The translations under genes were made by a program, and so were the position numbers. A DNA stretch of 64,000 nt from Paenibacillus sp. PastM-3 (GTDB lineage Bacteria; Bacillota; Bacilli; Paenibacillales; Paenibacillaceae), in NCBI RefSeq assembly GCF_029893965.1, contig NZ_JARXXP010000011.1, forward strand, positions 1 through 64,000, written 5' to 3'. The notes under the pieces are model-generated. The model had not been told where the DNA came from. It saw only the letters and a program-made list of their open reading frames with translations, and did not search any database. Shown piece after piece: positions 53,480 through 62,467 of the stretch (the first letter of the stretch is position 1; each line of letters starts with the position of its first letter).

Positions 53480-53878
53480 ATGGATAAAGAGCAACTGATG
53501 GAAAGCGCACGCAAGGTTAAAAAGGCGGCTTACATCCCCTATTCCAAATTTCCGGTCGGTGCAGCACTACTGCTGGAGGACGGAACTGTGATTAACGGGG
53601 TTAACGTAGAAAATGTATCCTTTGGCGCGACAAATTGTGCTGAGCGGACCGCTTTTTTCACGGCTATTACTAACGGCTACTCCAAAGGTGATTTTAAGGC
53701 TATCGCTATAGCCGGTGATACGGAGGATTTCCTGCCGCCCTGCAGTATCTGCAGACAGGTCATGGCTGAATTCTGTTCGCCTGAAATGCCGGTTTACCTA
53801 ACCAACAACAAACAGGATATATTGGAACTGAAGCTTAGAGAATTGCTCCCTTATGCGTTTACTGAACTGGATATGTAA
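53480..53878 (+). CDS. cdd: Cytidine deaminase
   Basis: 132 residues, typical of the homotetrameric form. Zinc and catalytic motifs: NCAERTAFF (Cys, Glu) and PPCSICRQVM (two Cys). FPVGAALL and ENVSFGATNCAE are conserved. It deaminates cytidine and deoxycytidine to uridine for pyrimidine salvage. It is transcribed alone, with a promoter at 53372 and a strong terminator downstream. Confidence 0.96.
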   Translation: MDKEQLMESARKVKKAAYIPYSKFPVGAALLLEDGTVINGVNVENVSFGATNCAERTAFFTAITNGYSKGDFKAIAIAGDTEDFLPPCSICRQVMAEFCSPEMPVYLTNNKQDILELKLRELLPYAFTELDM

Positions 53879-53899
53879 TATAGCAACTTGTAAAAAAGC

Positions 53900-53931
53900 A
53901 AGAAGCTGCGCATCTTTGCGCAGCTTCTTTT
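53900..53931 (+). terminator. Terminator of cdd
   Basis: AAGAAGCTGCGC / GCGCAGCTTCTT with a 4-nt-plus loop and a short T-run. Confidence 0.92.
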
Positions 53932-53990
53932 GGCATAGTACAATTATGGATAAATCGAACGGATAACTTGATAGGATGCAGGTGCTGACT

Positions 53991-54791
53991 ATGAAGACTA
54001 TGTATTACAGCTTCACTGAGGGTTCAATCAGCAAGGGGAACGGATATAAACCGGCAAATTTACATAAATGGGGACCTGGTGTCCGCGATGTATATGCCCT
54101 GCATTATATTGTCAGCGGCAAAGGCTATTTAAAGACAGGTCAGGCTACATATCCATTAAAAGCCGGCGAGAGCTTTATCATTTTCCCGCACATGGAAGTG
54201 TATTATTATCCTGATCACCAGGACCCGTGGGAGTATTACTGGATTGAGTTTAGCGGGCCGGAAGCCTCCCGTCTGCTGTCGATGATCAGCATTGCCCCGG
54301 ACCATCCGGTGGCGGAGGCTTCCCCGCAGGATTTCGAGGCATTATTTCAACTGTTTAAAACAGCCGGAACAGAGCCGTTTGAACGGGAGCGTGCGGATGC
54401 AGGACTGCAGCTTCTTTTGTCCTATTACATGGAATACTATCCGAGTGCCCAGGCTTTGCTCAAAAAAGATTACGCATTGTCAGCAAAGGAATACATTGAA
54501 AGCAACTATTGGAAATCTTCTTTATCCGTTCTTGATGTAGTCGATTACGTGAAGATTGAGCGCAGCTATCTGTTCCGGCTGTTTAAGGAAGTTAACGGCC
54601 TGTCCGTATCCGCCTACCTGACGGCCTTCCGGATTCAGCGTGCCTGTGAGCTGTTAATTTATTCCGAATTATCCGTCAAGTCATTAGCATATTCCGTTGG
54701 TTATCAGGACCCGTTATATTTCTCCAAGGTATTCAAAAAAGCAACCGCATACACTCCATCGGAATATAGATCAGTTCACCGGGCCCTTTAG
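53991..54791 (+). CDS. AraC-family transcriptional regulator
   Basis: 266 residues. The cupin-type N-terminal domain (GKGYLKTGQATYPLKAGESFIIFPHMEVYYYPD) has the WEYYWIEFSG pattern of the AraC_binding sugar-sensing branch. Two HTH motifs follow (SLSVLDVVDYVKIERSYLFRLF, LSVKSLAYSVGYQDPLYFSKVFKK). The start is ATG 53991 with AGGTG upstream. Its last four bases overlap the end of the convergent 67-residue ORF. It is a probable activator of the neighbouring GH27/GH43 genes (inference). Confidence 0.93.
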   Translation: MKTMYYSFTEGSISKGNGYKPANLHKWGPGVRDVYALHYIVSGKGYLKTGQATYPLKAGESFIIFPHMEVYYYPDHQDPWEYYWIEFSGPEASRLLSMISIAPDHPVAEASPQDFEALFQLFKTAGTEPFERERADAGLQLLLSYYMEYYPSAQALLKKDYALSAKEYIESNYWKSSLSVLDVVDYVKIERSYLFRLFKEVNGLSVSAYLTAFRIQRACELLIYSELSVKSLAYSVGYQDPLYFSKVFKKATAYTPSEYRSVHRAL

Positions 54792-54991
54792 CGAAACAGC
54801 ACACATTTTCCGGATTCCCGGAAATACCTGATCAGCTGCTCAATAGGGTCGCGTCCGCATTTCAGCTGCTCGCCAAGACAGTCTATACACAGGAAGTCCT
54901 TGGCATTGCGTGTAACAAGCTTCAGATAAATGGCCACATCATCCGTCATTAGCGGAACCCCGCAAGTCCGGCATATCCGGTTTATATTCAT
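54788..54991 (-). CDS. Small two-CxxC protein, probable zinc ribbon (67 aa)
   Basis: 67 residues from ATG 54991 (GAGGG upstream). It has CRTC near residue 6 and CIDC near residue 39, followed by a helix (DPIEQLIRYFRESGKCVLF). The two Cys pairs suggest a bound zinc ion. It starts 7 bp after the GH27 stop and is probably cotranscribed. A longer reading would start inside the GH27 gene. I do not recognise the family and see no enzymatic motif. Confidence 0.75.
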   Translation of the reverse strand: MNINRICRTCGVPLMTDDVAIYLKLVTRNAKDFLCIDCLGEQLKCGRDPIEQLIRYFRESGKCVLFR

Positions 54992-54998
54992 GCTGCCC

Positions 54999-56159
54999 TC
55001 ACACCAGTTTAGCCCGTACAATCAGACAGTCATGGGCTGCAACTACCGGAGCAAATCTTTCTTTGAATACGCCGATTTCTTTGTGTTCCCAACAGTCGTA
55101 TAACGACAACGATTTCCCTGACGCATACGGGAGCCCGACATCCCAGAATTGCAGGGAAATTTCCCTTTGCCCGTCACTCAGATTGAAGAAGCCGATCGCG
55201 AGGTCTCCGTCTGCCAGTACTTTTACCAGCATAAATACATCATCTGTATGGAACCACTGCGGCTCCGGTTTGATACGGTAGGCCCCGCGCCCCTCCGCAT
55301 CCTGGTTGATGGCGAGCAGCTCCCTGTTCAGAAGGATATCCTTGGTTACCTGATTGGCTGAACGGATATCGCTGCCGATCATCAGCGGAGACCCCATCAT
55401 GCACCATAGCGAAAAATGGGTCTTGTATTCTGCATCGCTGCAGCCGCCGATCTGATTTCCGATAAAGCTGCTGTTGCTGCCGCCATACATGCCGACCACC
55501 AGCATATCCAGGTCATTATGACAATACGAGCCTGTAGTGCTCGCTTTATCCAGCTGGGACAATGTAAGCTTCTTGATCGATTCCCAGCTGTCCTGAATAT
55601 CCTCTGTAGACCGGTACATATGCGCCCCTGATTCCCGGATCCAGTGATAGACATTATCCTCGCCCCAGTTGCATGCCGAGAACAGTATATCTCTGCCGCA
55701 GTTTTTAAGCGCCAGGCTCATGCGTTTGTACAGCAGCTCCCCTGAAATATGTCTTGGCTTGAAGCAGTAGTCATACTTCAGGAAATCCACACCCCACGCT
55801 GCCAGCAATGCCGCATCCTGAAATTCATGCTCGAAGCTGCCGGGATATCCCGCGCAGGTGTGGGTGCCTACACAGGAATACATTCCGAATTTGAGCCCTT
55901 TGGAATGGATATAATCTGCAAGCGCCTCCATTCCACTCGGGAATTTCTCGGGATCGGCGACTAAATTGCCCTCTGCGTCTCTTTCCTTCAGGCTCCAGCA
56001 GTCATCAATCACAATGTACTCATAGCCGGCAGCCTTGTATCCCTCAGCAACAAAGGTATCAGCGGCCTCCCGGATTAGCTGCTCATTAATGTCCCAGGTA
56101 AAGGTGTTCCAGGAGTTCCATCCTAAAGGGGGCTTAAGGCCGAGCTGTTGTATGTTCAT
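54999..56159 (-). CDS. GH27 alpha-galactosidase (or beta-L-arabinopyranosidase)
   Basis: 386 residues: TIM barrel starting PPLGWNSWNTFTWDINE, with IVIDDCW, the nucleophile Asp in DFLKYDYC (near residue 129), and the acid/base Asp in RSTEDIQDSW. It has a C-terminal beta domain. No signal peptide. It releases terminal alpha-galactose from galacto-oligosaccharides or galactomannan fragments; some GH27 act on beta-L-arabinopyranosides. It is followed by a small CxxC protein. Confidence 0.95.
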   Translation of the reverse strand: MNIQQLGLKPPLGWNSWNTFTWDINEQLIREAADTFVAEGYKAAGYEYIVIDDCWSLKERDAEGNLVADPEKFPSGMEALADYIHSKGLKFGMYSCVGTHTCAGYPGSFEHEFQDAALLAAWGVDFLKYDYCFKPRHISGELLYKRMSLALKNCGRDILFSACNWGEDNVYHWIRESGAHMYRSTEDIQDSWESIKKLTLSQLDKASTTGSYCHNDLDMLVVGMYGGSNSSFIGNQIGGCSDAEYKTHFSLWCMMGSPLMIGSDIRSANQVTKDILLNRELLAINQDAEGRGAYRIKPEPQWFHTDDVFMLVKVLADGDLAIGFFNLSDGQREISLQFWDVGLPYASGKSLSLYDCWEHKEIGVFKERFAPVVAAHDCLIVRAKLV

Positions 56160-56311
56160 TTGAAATGCGCTTCCTTTCTTTAGTTCAAGTATAGAATCTT
56201 AGTGTATTTAATCATATCCGGGTGCATTAGAACTATAACCTGGCGTTGCTTTCATATGGACATTTGATGCTTTTATCTGTAATTTAGTTGTACATGGCAA
56301 GCTCTGAACAA

Positions 56312-57826
56312 CTACTGCTGCCTGATATAATGGAAATAATCGAAATCTGCATAACCGCCGGCCTGACGGGTCGCATAATGAAACAGTCCGATTCTATAGC
56401 CCATAAAATGATCCAGTGTGTACTTCATATGCAGTGTCCGGCCGATCGGGTTCCACGCTATCCCATCCTCCGAATAGAAGAAGGCTGCTTCATCCAGGCT
56501 ATTCCTGAAATTGAAATCAATCCTGAGAAAAATTCGTTCACCCGTGAAGCTCACACGTTCCACCCGCTCTTCGCGGCCGTCGCCGCCGTTAACACACATG
56601 TCGACAGTGAACTGCCCGTGCTCTCCGGCTGCAATCCTTACGGTGCCGAATTGATTTTGCAGGGCTGCCATACCTGCCCGGTCACCGGGCTGCATGCCCG
56701 AAATCTCTACCACCGTTTCCGCGCGGCAAGCCGGTCCCTCCGTCCGTTGCGTCAATGTATTGCGCGCCGTCAGGATGCTGTCTGCCGGCTGGCCGGTGCG
56801 CAGGCGCAGATAGCCCGGCCGCTCGGTAACAGACCATAACGCGTTGTCGGGATTATGGTTCCACTGCCAATTCAAGGCCAGCTTATTCGTGCCATAGTCA
56901 AATTCATCACTGATGACAAGCGGCTTTGCTTCTGCGGCAGGAAGCCTCGTCTCAAAGCGTTGAGGTGCCGTGCCATCATCCCCGATGACCGGCCAATCCT
57001 TATCCCAGCGCACAGGAAGCACACAGGGAATCCGCCCGACAGCATCATGATCCTGGAACAACACTGCATACCAGTCGTTATCCGGAGTATCGACGATTCC
57101 GCCCTGCGCCACACCGTTATTATGGTAGCCCAGATCATCGTCCAGAATGATTCTGTGCTCGTAAGGGCCCAGAAGTTCACGTGAACGGTAGCAGACCTGA
57201 CGTCTTCGTTTATTACCGGTTGTTGGCCATTCTATAAAGAATAAATAATAGTAACCGTTTAGCTTGTAGGCATGACAGCCTTCGATCCGCAGCCCCATAT
57301 CTGTCCGTTCGCCCTCAAGCAGCAGCTGATCGGCTCCGCCCGGCTCCACAGCCGTAAGATCTCCCGTCAGCTCCTTGATGCGGATATCACCATTACCATA
57401 GATCACATAATTGCGGCCATCGTCATCTAGCAGCAGGGCGGGATCGTGGTGCAGCCCCGGTATGACTGAACGTTCCCAGGTGCCTCGTTCAATATCATCC
57501 GTGCGGTAAATATAGAACTGATCCATATCATTGGATGAGAAACAGACGTAGAACAACCCGTCTTTGTATTTAAGCGAAGCTGCCCAGGATCCCTTGCCGT
57601 AGATACCCTTACCATCCAGCAGCCGGTGGGCATCGTTATCCTCGAAGGTATCATATACGTAATTTACAATCTCCCAATCTCTGAGATTAACCGATTTCAT
57701 AATCGGACAACCCGGCATGGAGTGCATACTGGTACTGACCATATAGAAAAAAGGTCCAACCCGGATAACGTCAACATCCGGTACATCAGCCCACAGGACT
57801 GGATTCGATATAGTAGCGGTGTCCAC
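56312..57826 (-). CDS. GH43 enzyme with C-terminal beta-sandwich
   Basis: 504 residues. The catalytic Asp is in WADVPDVDVIRVG, the second Asp in LHHDPALLLDDDG and Glu in RIEGCHAYKLNGYYYLFF. The propeller is followed by a GH43_C2-like domain from about residue 315. The sequence is closest in pattern to xylosidase/arabinofuranosidase subfamilies with a long C-terminal domain. The start is GTG 57826 behind AAGGAGG. It lies 26 bp after the 57853 gene, so is cotranscribed. No signal peptide. Confidence 0.9.
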   Translation of the reverse strand: MDTATISNPVLWADVPDVDVIRVGPFFYMVSTSMHSMPGCPIMKSVNLRDWEIVNYVYDTFEDNDAHRLLDGKGIYGKGSWAASLKYKDGLFYVCFSSNDMDQFYIYRTDDIERGTWERSVIPGLHHDPALLLDDDGRNYVIYGNGDIRIKELTGDLTAVEPGGADQLLLEGERTDMGLRIEGCHAYKLNGYYYLFFIEWPTTGNKRRRQVCYRSRELLGPYEHRIILDDDLGYHNNGVAQGGIVDTPDNDWYAVLFQDHDAVGRIPCVLPVRWDKDWPVIGDDGTAPQRFETRLPAAEAKPLVISDEFDYGTNKLALNWQWNHNPDNALWSVTERPGYLRLRTGQPADSILTARNTLTQRTEGPACRAETVVEISGMQPGDRAGMAALQNQFGTVRIAAGEHGQFTVDMCVNGGDGREERVERVSFTGERIFLRIDFNFRNSLDEAAFFYSEDGIAWNPIGRTLHMKYTLDHFMGYRIGLFHYATRQAGGYADFDYFHYIRQQ

Positions 57827-57852
57827 TAATTTACCCTCCTTAAGATGCAGAT

Positions 57853-59277
57853 CTACTCGGTAAATTGCCAGGATACAAGCCCGAACAGTTCAGCCTCATT
57901 TGGACCCGCAAATACCAGGTAGAGATCATGGATGCCCTCTGCTCCGCTGACCTCTGTCCTCCACTCACCCTCTATCTCCGGCCCGTTAGCAGCAGGAACG
58001 GACAGCTCACCAATCAATGGCCCCGCCGGATCATCCAGATGAAGCTCTATAGAACCGCCCTCCAGGCTTACGACAACGGCAATGAATGCTGCTGCACCCT
58101 TTTTCCCAAAATCAACACCGGACAATCCGATCCAGTCGCCATTGCCTATACCGGTTACCCGCCGTTCTGTTGTATCTGCCTTACCTTCTGTCTGTATTCC
58201 GGCACTCCACCCTATGGTGACAGCCTGGACACGTTCGTACGGATTCAGGCATCGAATCTGCTCTACGCCTTTATAATCAGCTTCAACATCACGGATGGAA
58301 CCATCCCCGTTATGAAACAGCCGGTTGAGATGCGTAGAACGGTAGCCGTTGGCAATTCCCTGTGCCTTGGACAAGGTCTGTGCATGATAGGCGATATACC
58401 ACACATCATGAAATTGGAAAATCGCATGGTGGTTATTGCCTGACACTCCGAAAAAATGTCCCGGATTCTTCAGTATCGTCCCTTGATATGACCAGGGCCC
58501 CATCGGATGGCTGCTTGTCATATACGCAATCTCTCCTGCAGGAGGACTGCCTTCCGGACGTTCACCGTCATAGAAATTTGAACAGTAAGTAAAATAATAG
58601 ACGCCACCGTGTTTATGTATGCCGGCATCTTCGAACATGAACGGGGCAGGTATAACCTCTGCTGAGCCTGTAACGCTGATCATGTCCTCTCCCAGCCTCA
58701 TCATCCGTGCCGTGCCGGGCTCCGCATATTCTCCTTCCGGCACCCCGCCTCCGAAATAAATGTAACCATTGCCGTCATCATCTACCAGAACCGCCGGATC
58801 AAATAGCCAGGTTACCTCCTCAACTCCCGGAGTCGAACGCAGGATGAGGGCTTCGCCGATAGGATCAATCCATGGTCCCACGGGACTGTCACTCGACAGA
58901 ACGCCTATACCGCTGGCATTATTGGCGAAATACAAAAAGAATTTATCCTTGCCGCCGATAACTTTATGCACCGCTGCAGGCGCCCAGGACTGGGTTGCCC
59001 ACTTGGCTTCGCCGTGCGGTCCTGCCACCTTGATCTCACCGTGGTCAGTCCAGTTGACCAGATCACTTGAGGAAATAACCGCTATCTTATTGATACTGCT
59101 GTAAGTATTTTCTTTTACCGTACCATTCTCATCGTATTCCAGCGCGTCATTGGTCATGTAGAGATAGACCCGGTCACCGAACACAAGGGCATAAGGATCA
59201 GCCCCGTATCTGTGTGCAACCAGCGGATTACCATTAGGAGGAACCTTTCCGGTTGCTTGATTGAACTGAATTCTCAT
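57853..59277 (-). CDS. GH43 arabinofuranosidase/xylosidase with C-terminal CBM6-like domain
   Basis: 474 residues. The propeller has RYGADPYALVFGDRVYLYMTND (base Asp), WLFDPAVLVDDDGNGYIYFGGG, and FEDAGIHKHGGVYYFTYCSN (acid Glu), the GH43 subfamily pattern of arabinoxylan arabinofuranohydrolases. The C-terminal 120 residues form a CBM6-like beta-sandwich (GIGNGDWIGLSGVDFG...). The start is ATG 59277 with GGAGG; the longer frame would add 39 unsupported residues. It is the first gene of the GH43 pair, with no signal peptide. A TATAAT lies near 59356-59351 on the minus strand. Confidence 0.9.
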   Translation of the reverse strand: MRIQFNQATGKVPPNGNPLVAHRYGADPYALVFGDRVYLYMTNDALEYDENGTVKENTYSSINKIAVISSSDLVNWTDHGEIKVAGPHGEAKWATQSWAPAAVHKVIGGKDKFFLYFANNASGIGVLSSDSPVGPWIDPIGEALILRSTPGVEEVTWLFDPAVLVDDDGNGYIYFGGGVPEGEYAEPGTARMMRLGEDMISVTGSAEVIPAPFMFEDAGIHKHGGVYYFTYCSNFYDGERPEGSPPAGEIAYMTSSHPMGPWSYQGTILKNPGHFFGVSGNNHHAIFQFHDVWYIAYHAQTLSKAQGIANGYRSTHLNRLFHNGDGSIRDVEADYKGVEQIRCLNPYERVQAVTIGWSAGIQTEGKADTTERRVTGIGNGDWIGLSGVDFGKKGAAAFIAVVVSLEGGSIELHLDDPAGPLIGELSVPAANGPEIEGEWRTEVSGAEGIHDLYLVFAGPNEAELFGLVSWQFTE

Positions 59278-59482
59278 TTTATCTCCTCCAAGTGTTAAAT
59301 ATAGGGTGGTATTTTTCTGCCTGAGATGGGGCCTGGCCCGGTTCATAATGATTATAGTCAGACGTTTTTCATGAAGTCCATGACAGATCAGCACTCAGAA
59401 TTGATCTATTGTCATATTCGTGCAGCTGTCATCCGATGTCCTTCGCAGGGATTCCGGGAGACGTACATATCCTATACTTTTT

Positions 59483-59498
59483 AAAGAAAACGCTTTAA
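59483..59498. promoter_or_regulatory. cre-like or LacI-type operator near the Rex promoter
   Basis: AAAGAAAACGCTTTAA is close to the CcpA cre consensus (two mismatches at the ends). It sits just upstream of a TATACT -10 candidate at 59520-59525, in the divergent region between the GH43 operon and the GH8 gene. It may mediate carbon catabolite repression. Confidence 0.45.
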
Positions 59499-59558
59499 TT
59501 TCTTCACCTCCGTCCATGTTATACTTTGTGGCAAATACAGATCTATTGGAGGGCGGTT

Positions 59559-60704
59559 ATGAAAATAGTCCAAGAGGGTTCCTTTTATACCGGAGAATAT
59601 AGAAGCTTGTTCAGAGAATCGGGAGTACCGGAGGAGGTTATCCAAAAAAGACTTGAGGATACCTGGAACGAACTGTTTTATGGTGCTCCCGATGTCCGGA
59701 TCTACCATCCGATGGGTGAAGATAAGGGATACATCGTCGATACCGGCAATACGGATGTGCGGACTGAAGGCATGTCCTATGGAATGATGATGGCTGTTCA
59801 AATGAACAAAAAAGAGGAATTTGACCGGCTCTGGAAATTCGCCAAGGTGCATATGCAGCACAAGGAGGGCCGTTACAAGGATTATTTCGCCTGGCATTGC
59901 ACACTGGACGGAACACAGCTGTCGCCGGGTCCGGCTCCGGACGGGGAAGAGTTTTTTGCCATGGCCCTGTTCTTTGCCTCTAACCGCTGGGGAGACAGTG
60001 CCGAACCATTCAATTATTCCGAGCAGGCACGGATCATTCTCAGAGCTTGCGTCCACAAAGGGGAAGATGGTGAAGGCGATCCGATGTGGGATCCGGCGAC
60101 CAGGCTGATTAAATTCGTTCCTGAAAGTCCTTTTAGCGATCCTTCCTATCATCTGCCGCATTTCTATGAATTATTTGCCCTGCAGGCGGATGAACAGGAC
60201 AGGGCTTTCTGGAAAGAAGCTGCTGACAGAAGCAGAGCTTATCTGCACAAAGCCTGTCACCCGGAAACCGGCCTGTCTCCCGAATATGCCAACTATGACG
60301 GAACCCCGGCTGAACCGCAGCCGCATGGGGACTTCCGCCATTTCTTCAGCGATGCTTACCGGGTAGCGGCTAATATCGGGCTGGATTATGAATGGTTCCG
60401 CAGCGACCCTTGGCAGGTGGAGCAATCCAACCGGATTCAGGCCTTCTTCCGGGACATTGAAGTTGCCGATTACCGCCGCTACACGATAGACGGCCAGCCT
60501 TTTGAAGAGCCGTCTCTTCATCCGGTCGGCCTTCTGGCAACACTGGCCATGGCTTCGCTCGCTGCCGACGGACCTGATGCCGGACATTTCGTCAAGCTGT
60601 TCTGGGATACACCGCTGCGCACCGGAGCCCGCCGGTATTACGACAACTGCCTGTATTTTTTCAGTCTGCTGGCTCTCAGCGGAAACTATCGTATTTATTC
60701 TTAA
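59559..60704 (+). CDS. GH8 reducing-end xylose-releasing exo-oligoxylanase (Rex)
   Basis: 381 residues of the (alpha/alpha)6 GH8 family. The acid Glu70 lies in VRTEGMSYGM and the base Asp265 in FFSDAYRVAANIG. His321 in SLHPVG corresponds to the His of the loop that limits Rex enzymes to the reducing end. The protein has no signal peptide and matches Bacillus/Bifidobacterium Rex in length. It splits xylose from the reducing end of xylo-oligosaccharides in the cytoplasm. The start is ATG 59559 with GGAGGG; the 59526 start lies upstream of the ribosome site. Confidence 0.94.
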   Translation: MKIVQEGSFYTGEYRSLFRESGVPEEVIQKRLEDTWNELFYGAPDVRIYHPMGEDKGYIVDTGNTDVRTEGMSYGMMMAVQMNKKEEFDRLWKFAKVHMQHKEGRYKDYFAWHCTLDGTQLSPGPAPDGEEFFAMALFFASNRWGDSAEPFNYSEQARIILRACVHKGEDGEGDPMWDPATRLIKFVPESPFSDPSYHLPHFYELFALQADEQDRAFWKEAADRSRAYLHKACHPETGLSPEYANYDGTPAEPQPHGDFRHFFSDAYRVAANIGLDYEWFRSDPWQVEQSNRIQAFFRDIEVADYRRYTIDGQPFEEPSLHPVGLLATLAMASLAADGPDAGHFVKLFWDTPLRTGARRYYDNCLYFFSLLALSGNYRIYS

Positions 60705-60746
60705 TGATCGCAAGAATGACACCATGACTGGTCAGGAGGAAATAAG

Positions 60747-61511
60747 ATGGCCCATATTCACTTTGTTGAGTGCAATACCGCGCACACTGGCAATTTTGCT
60801 ATTGATGTTCCGGCGGGCCATCACTGGCTCCTTGTTATCACCAAGACACCGGCGCAATTCTGGGTAAACGGCGGACTCAAGGAATACCCTGCCCACAGTG
60901 CAGTCCTCTACCGCCCGCAGCAGAAAGTCTATTACCGGTCCTGCACCGGTCATTTCGTCAATGACTGGATCCGCTTTGAATCCGATGAGGCTTATATTAC
61001 AGAATCTCCGCTGCCGTTCGGCATTCCTTTTGCTCTTAGTGACCCGCAATACTGCGAGAAGCTGATAGAGCTGCTTGTCGTTGAACGCAGTTTCAACCTG
61101 GACTGCAAAGAATCTTCCACCGATCACCTGCTGCGGACACTGTTTAATAAGCTCTGGGAGTCGTACTTCCAGGATAAAATCACACCGCAACACTACAACT
61201 TACTGAAGCTGCGGACCGCTATCCAGAGTAATCCCGGCGATTATTGGACTGTGTCCAGAATGGCTGATTTTCTGCGCATCAGTCCGGGCTATCTCCAGAA
61301 CATTTACAAAAAGACATTTGGAATTTCATGTATGGATGACGTCATCAACAGCCGGATCCGTATGGCAAAAGAATATTTAATTCACAATGCGCAGAGTATC
61401 GCTGAAGTGGCCTCCCGGTGCGGATATCAGAATGTGGAGCACTTCTGCAGGCAATTCAAGCAAATAACCGGGCGCACACCGGGCAATTTCCAAAAGTATG
61501 CAAAAAATTAA
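60747..61511 (+). CDS. AraC-family transcriptional regulator
   Basis: 254 residues. A cupin-like sensing domain (GHHWLLVITKTPAQFWVNG, YRPQQKVYYRSC, VNDWIRFESDE) and two HTH motifs (WTVSRMADFLRISPGYLQNIY, QSIAEVASRCGYQNVEHFCRQFKQITGRTPGNFQ). ATG 60747 is preceded by AGGAGG. It lies 42 bp downstream of the Rex gene on the same strand, so probably in one transcript and controlling the xylo-oligosaccharide genes. A hairpin terminator follows. Confidence 0.93.
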   Translation: MAHIHFVECNTAHTGNFAIDVPAGHHWLLVITKTPAQFWVNGGLKEYPAHSAVLYRPQQKVYYRSCTGHFVNDWIRFESDEAYITESPLPFGIPFALSDPQYCEKLIELLVVERSFNLDCKESSTDHLLRTLFNKLWESYFQDKITPQHYNLLKLRTAIQSNPGDYWTVSRMADFLRISPGYLQNIYKKTFGISCMDDVINSRIRMAKEYLIHNAQSIAEVASRCGYQNVEHFCRQFKQITGRTPGNFQKYAKN

Positions 61512-61516
61512 ATAAT

Positions 61517-61590
61517 AAAAGCCCCTCCGGCCGAACAGCGACAAGTACATCTGGCAGATGTCTTTGTGCGCTGTGTGCATGAGGGGATTT
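61517..61590. terminator. Long branched terminator between AraC and hflC
   Basis: AAAGCCCCTC pairs with GAGGGG-ATTTCTTTT; an inner CAGCG/CGCTG stem and ACATCT/AGATGT tip complete the structure. It lies between convergent genes. Confidence 0.7.
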
Positions 61591-61600
61591 CTTTTAGGGG

Positions 61601-62467
61601 CTATTGCCCCAGCAGTATCTTGGCATAAGGTGAATCAATCGGGATCATGATCACTGGTTCATTCTGCAGCGTGGTCACATAACTTTCCAAGGTACGGTAG
61701 AAGCTGTAGAACTCCGGAGACTTGCCGTAAGCCTGATTGTAGATTCTGGCCGCTTCCCCTTCGCCTTCAGCGATTATTTTCTTGGAATCGGCTTCGGCCT
61801 GGGCCATCAGCTCTGTGGAGGTACGGTCAGCTCTGGAGGTTATTTTCTTGGACTCCTCGTCGCCCTCGGACAGGTATCGTGCAGCAATGGACTGGCGGTC
61901 CGAAATCATCCGGTTATACACGCTCTGTTTGTTCCCTTCCGGCAGATCGGTACGTTTGATCCGTACATCAATCACTTCAATTCCGTAGTCATCACGGGTT
62001 AAGGCGGAAATGACGTCTTTGGTGATCTCATCGTTAATATTGCCCCGCCCGGTGTCCTCACTGATAATATTCTCATAATTGATCTCCGACAGCTTGCGGC
62101 GTACCGAGTTATACACCGCTTCATCAATCCGCTGAATCCCGCCGCCTACCGTTTGTACGGTTCTCAGGAACTGCGAGGCGTTAGTAATTCTCCAGACGGT
62201 ATAGTTATCGACCACAATCGGCTTCTGGTCTTTGGTCAGAATGTTGGTAGGCGAGCTTTCGTAGGTCATCTGATATTTAGGAAGCGCTGAGACATTTTCG
62301 ATAAAAGGGAGCTTCAGCTTCAGTCCGGGCTCCTCGACGGTACGCATCGCTTCACCGAAGCGGAGGACTACCTTGTATTCGCCTTCCTTCACTACATACA
62401 TCGAGCCGGCTAGCAGTATAACTAGAACTACAGCTGATATCAGGGTGATGATCTGGTTTCTTTTCAC
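61601..62467 (-). CDS. hflC: HflC SPFH-domain protease modulator
   Basis: 288 residues. An N-terminal TM helix (about 6-25) precedes an SPFH/prohibitin domain (YKVVLRFGEAMRTVEEPGLKLKLPF, VDNYTVWRITN) and a C-terminal coiled coil (AEADSKKIIAEGEGEAARIYN). It partners HflK in a membrane ring that modulates FtsH-type proteolysis. It overlaps hflK by 4 nt. Confidence 0.95.
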   Translation of the reverse strand: MKRNQIITLISAVVLVILLAGSMYVVKEGEYKVVLRFGEAMRTVEEPGLKLKLPFIENVSALPKYQMTYESSPTNILTKDQKPIVVDNYTVWRITNASQFLRTVQTVGGGIQRIDEAVYNSVRRKLSEINYENIISEDTGRGNINDEITKDVISALTRDDYGIEVIDVRIKRTDLPEGNKQSVYNRMISDRQSIAARYLSEGDEESKKITSRADRTSTELMAQAEADSKKIIAEGEGEAARIYNQAYGKSPEFYSFYRTLESYVTTLQNEPVIMIPIDSPYAKILLGQ

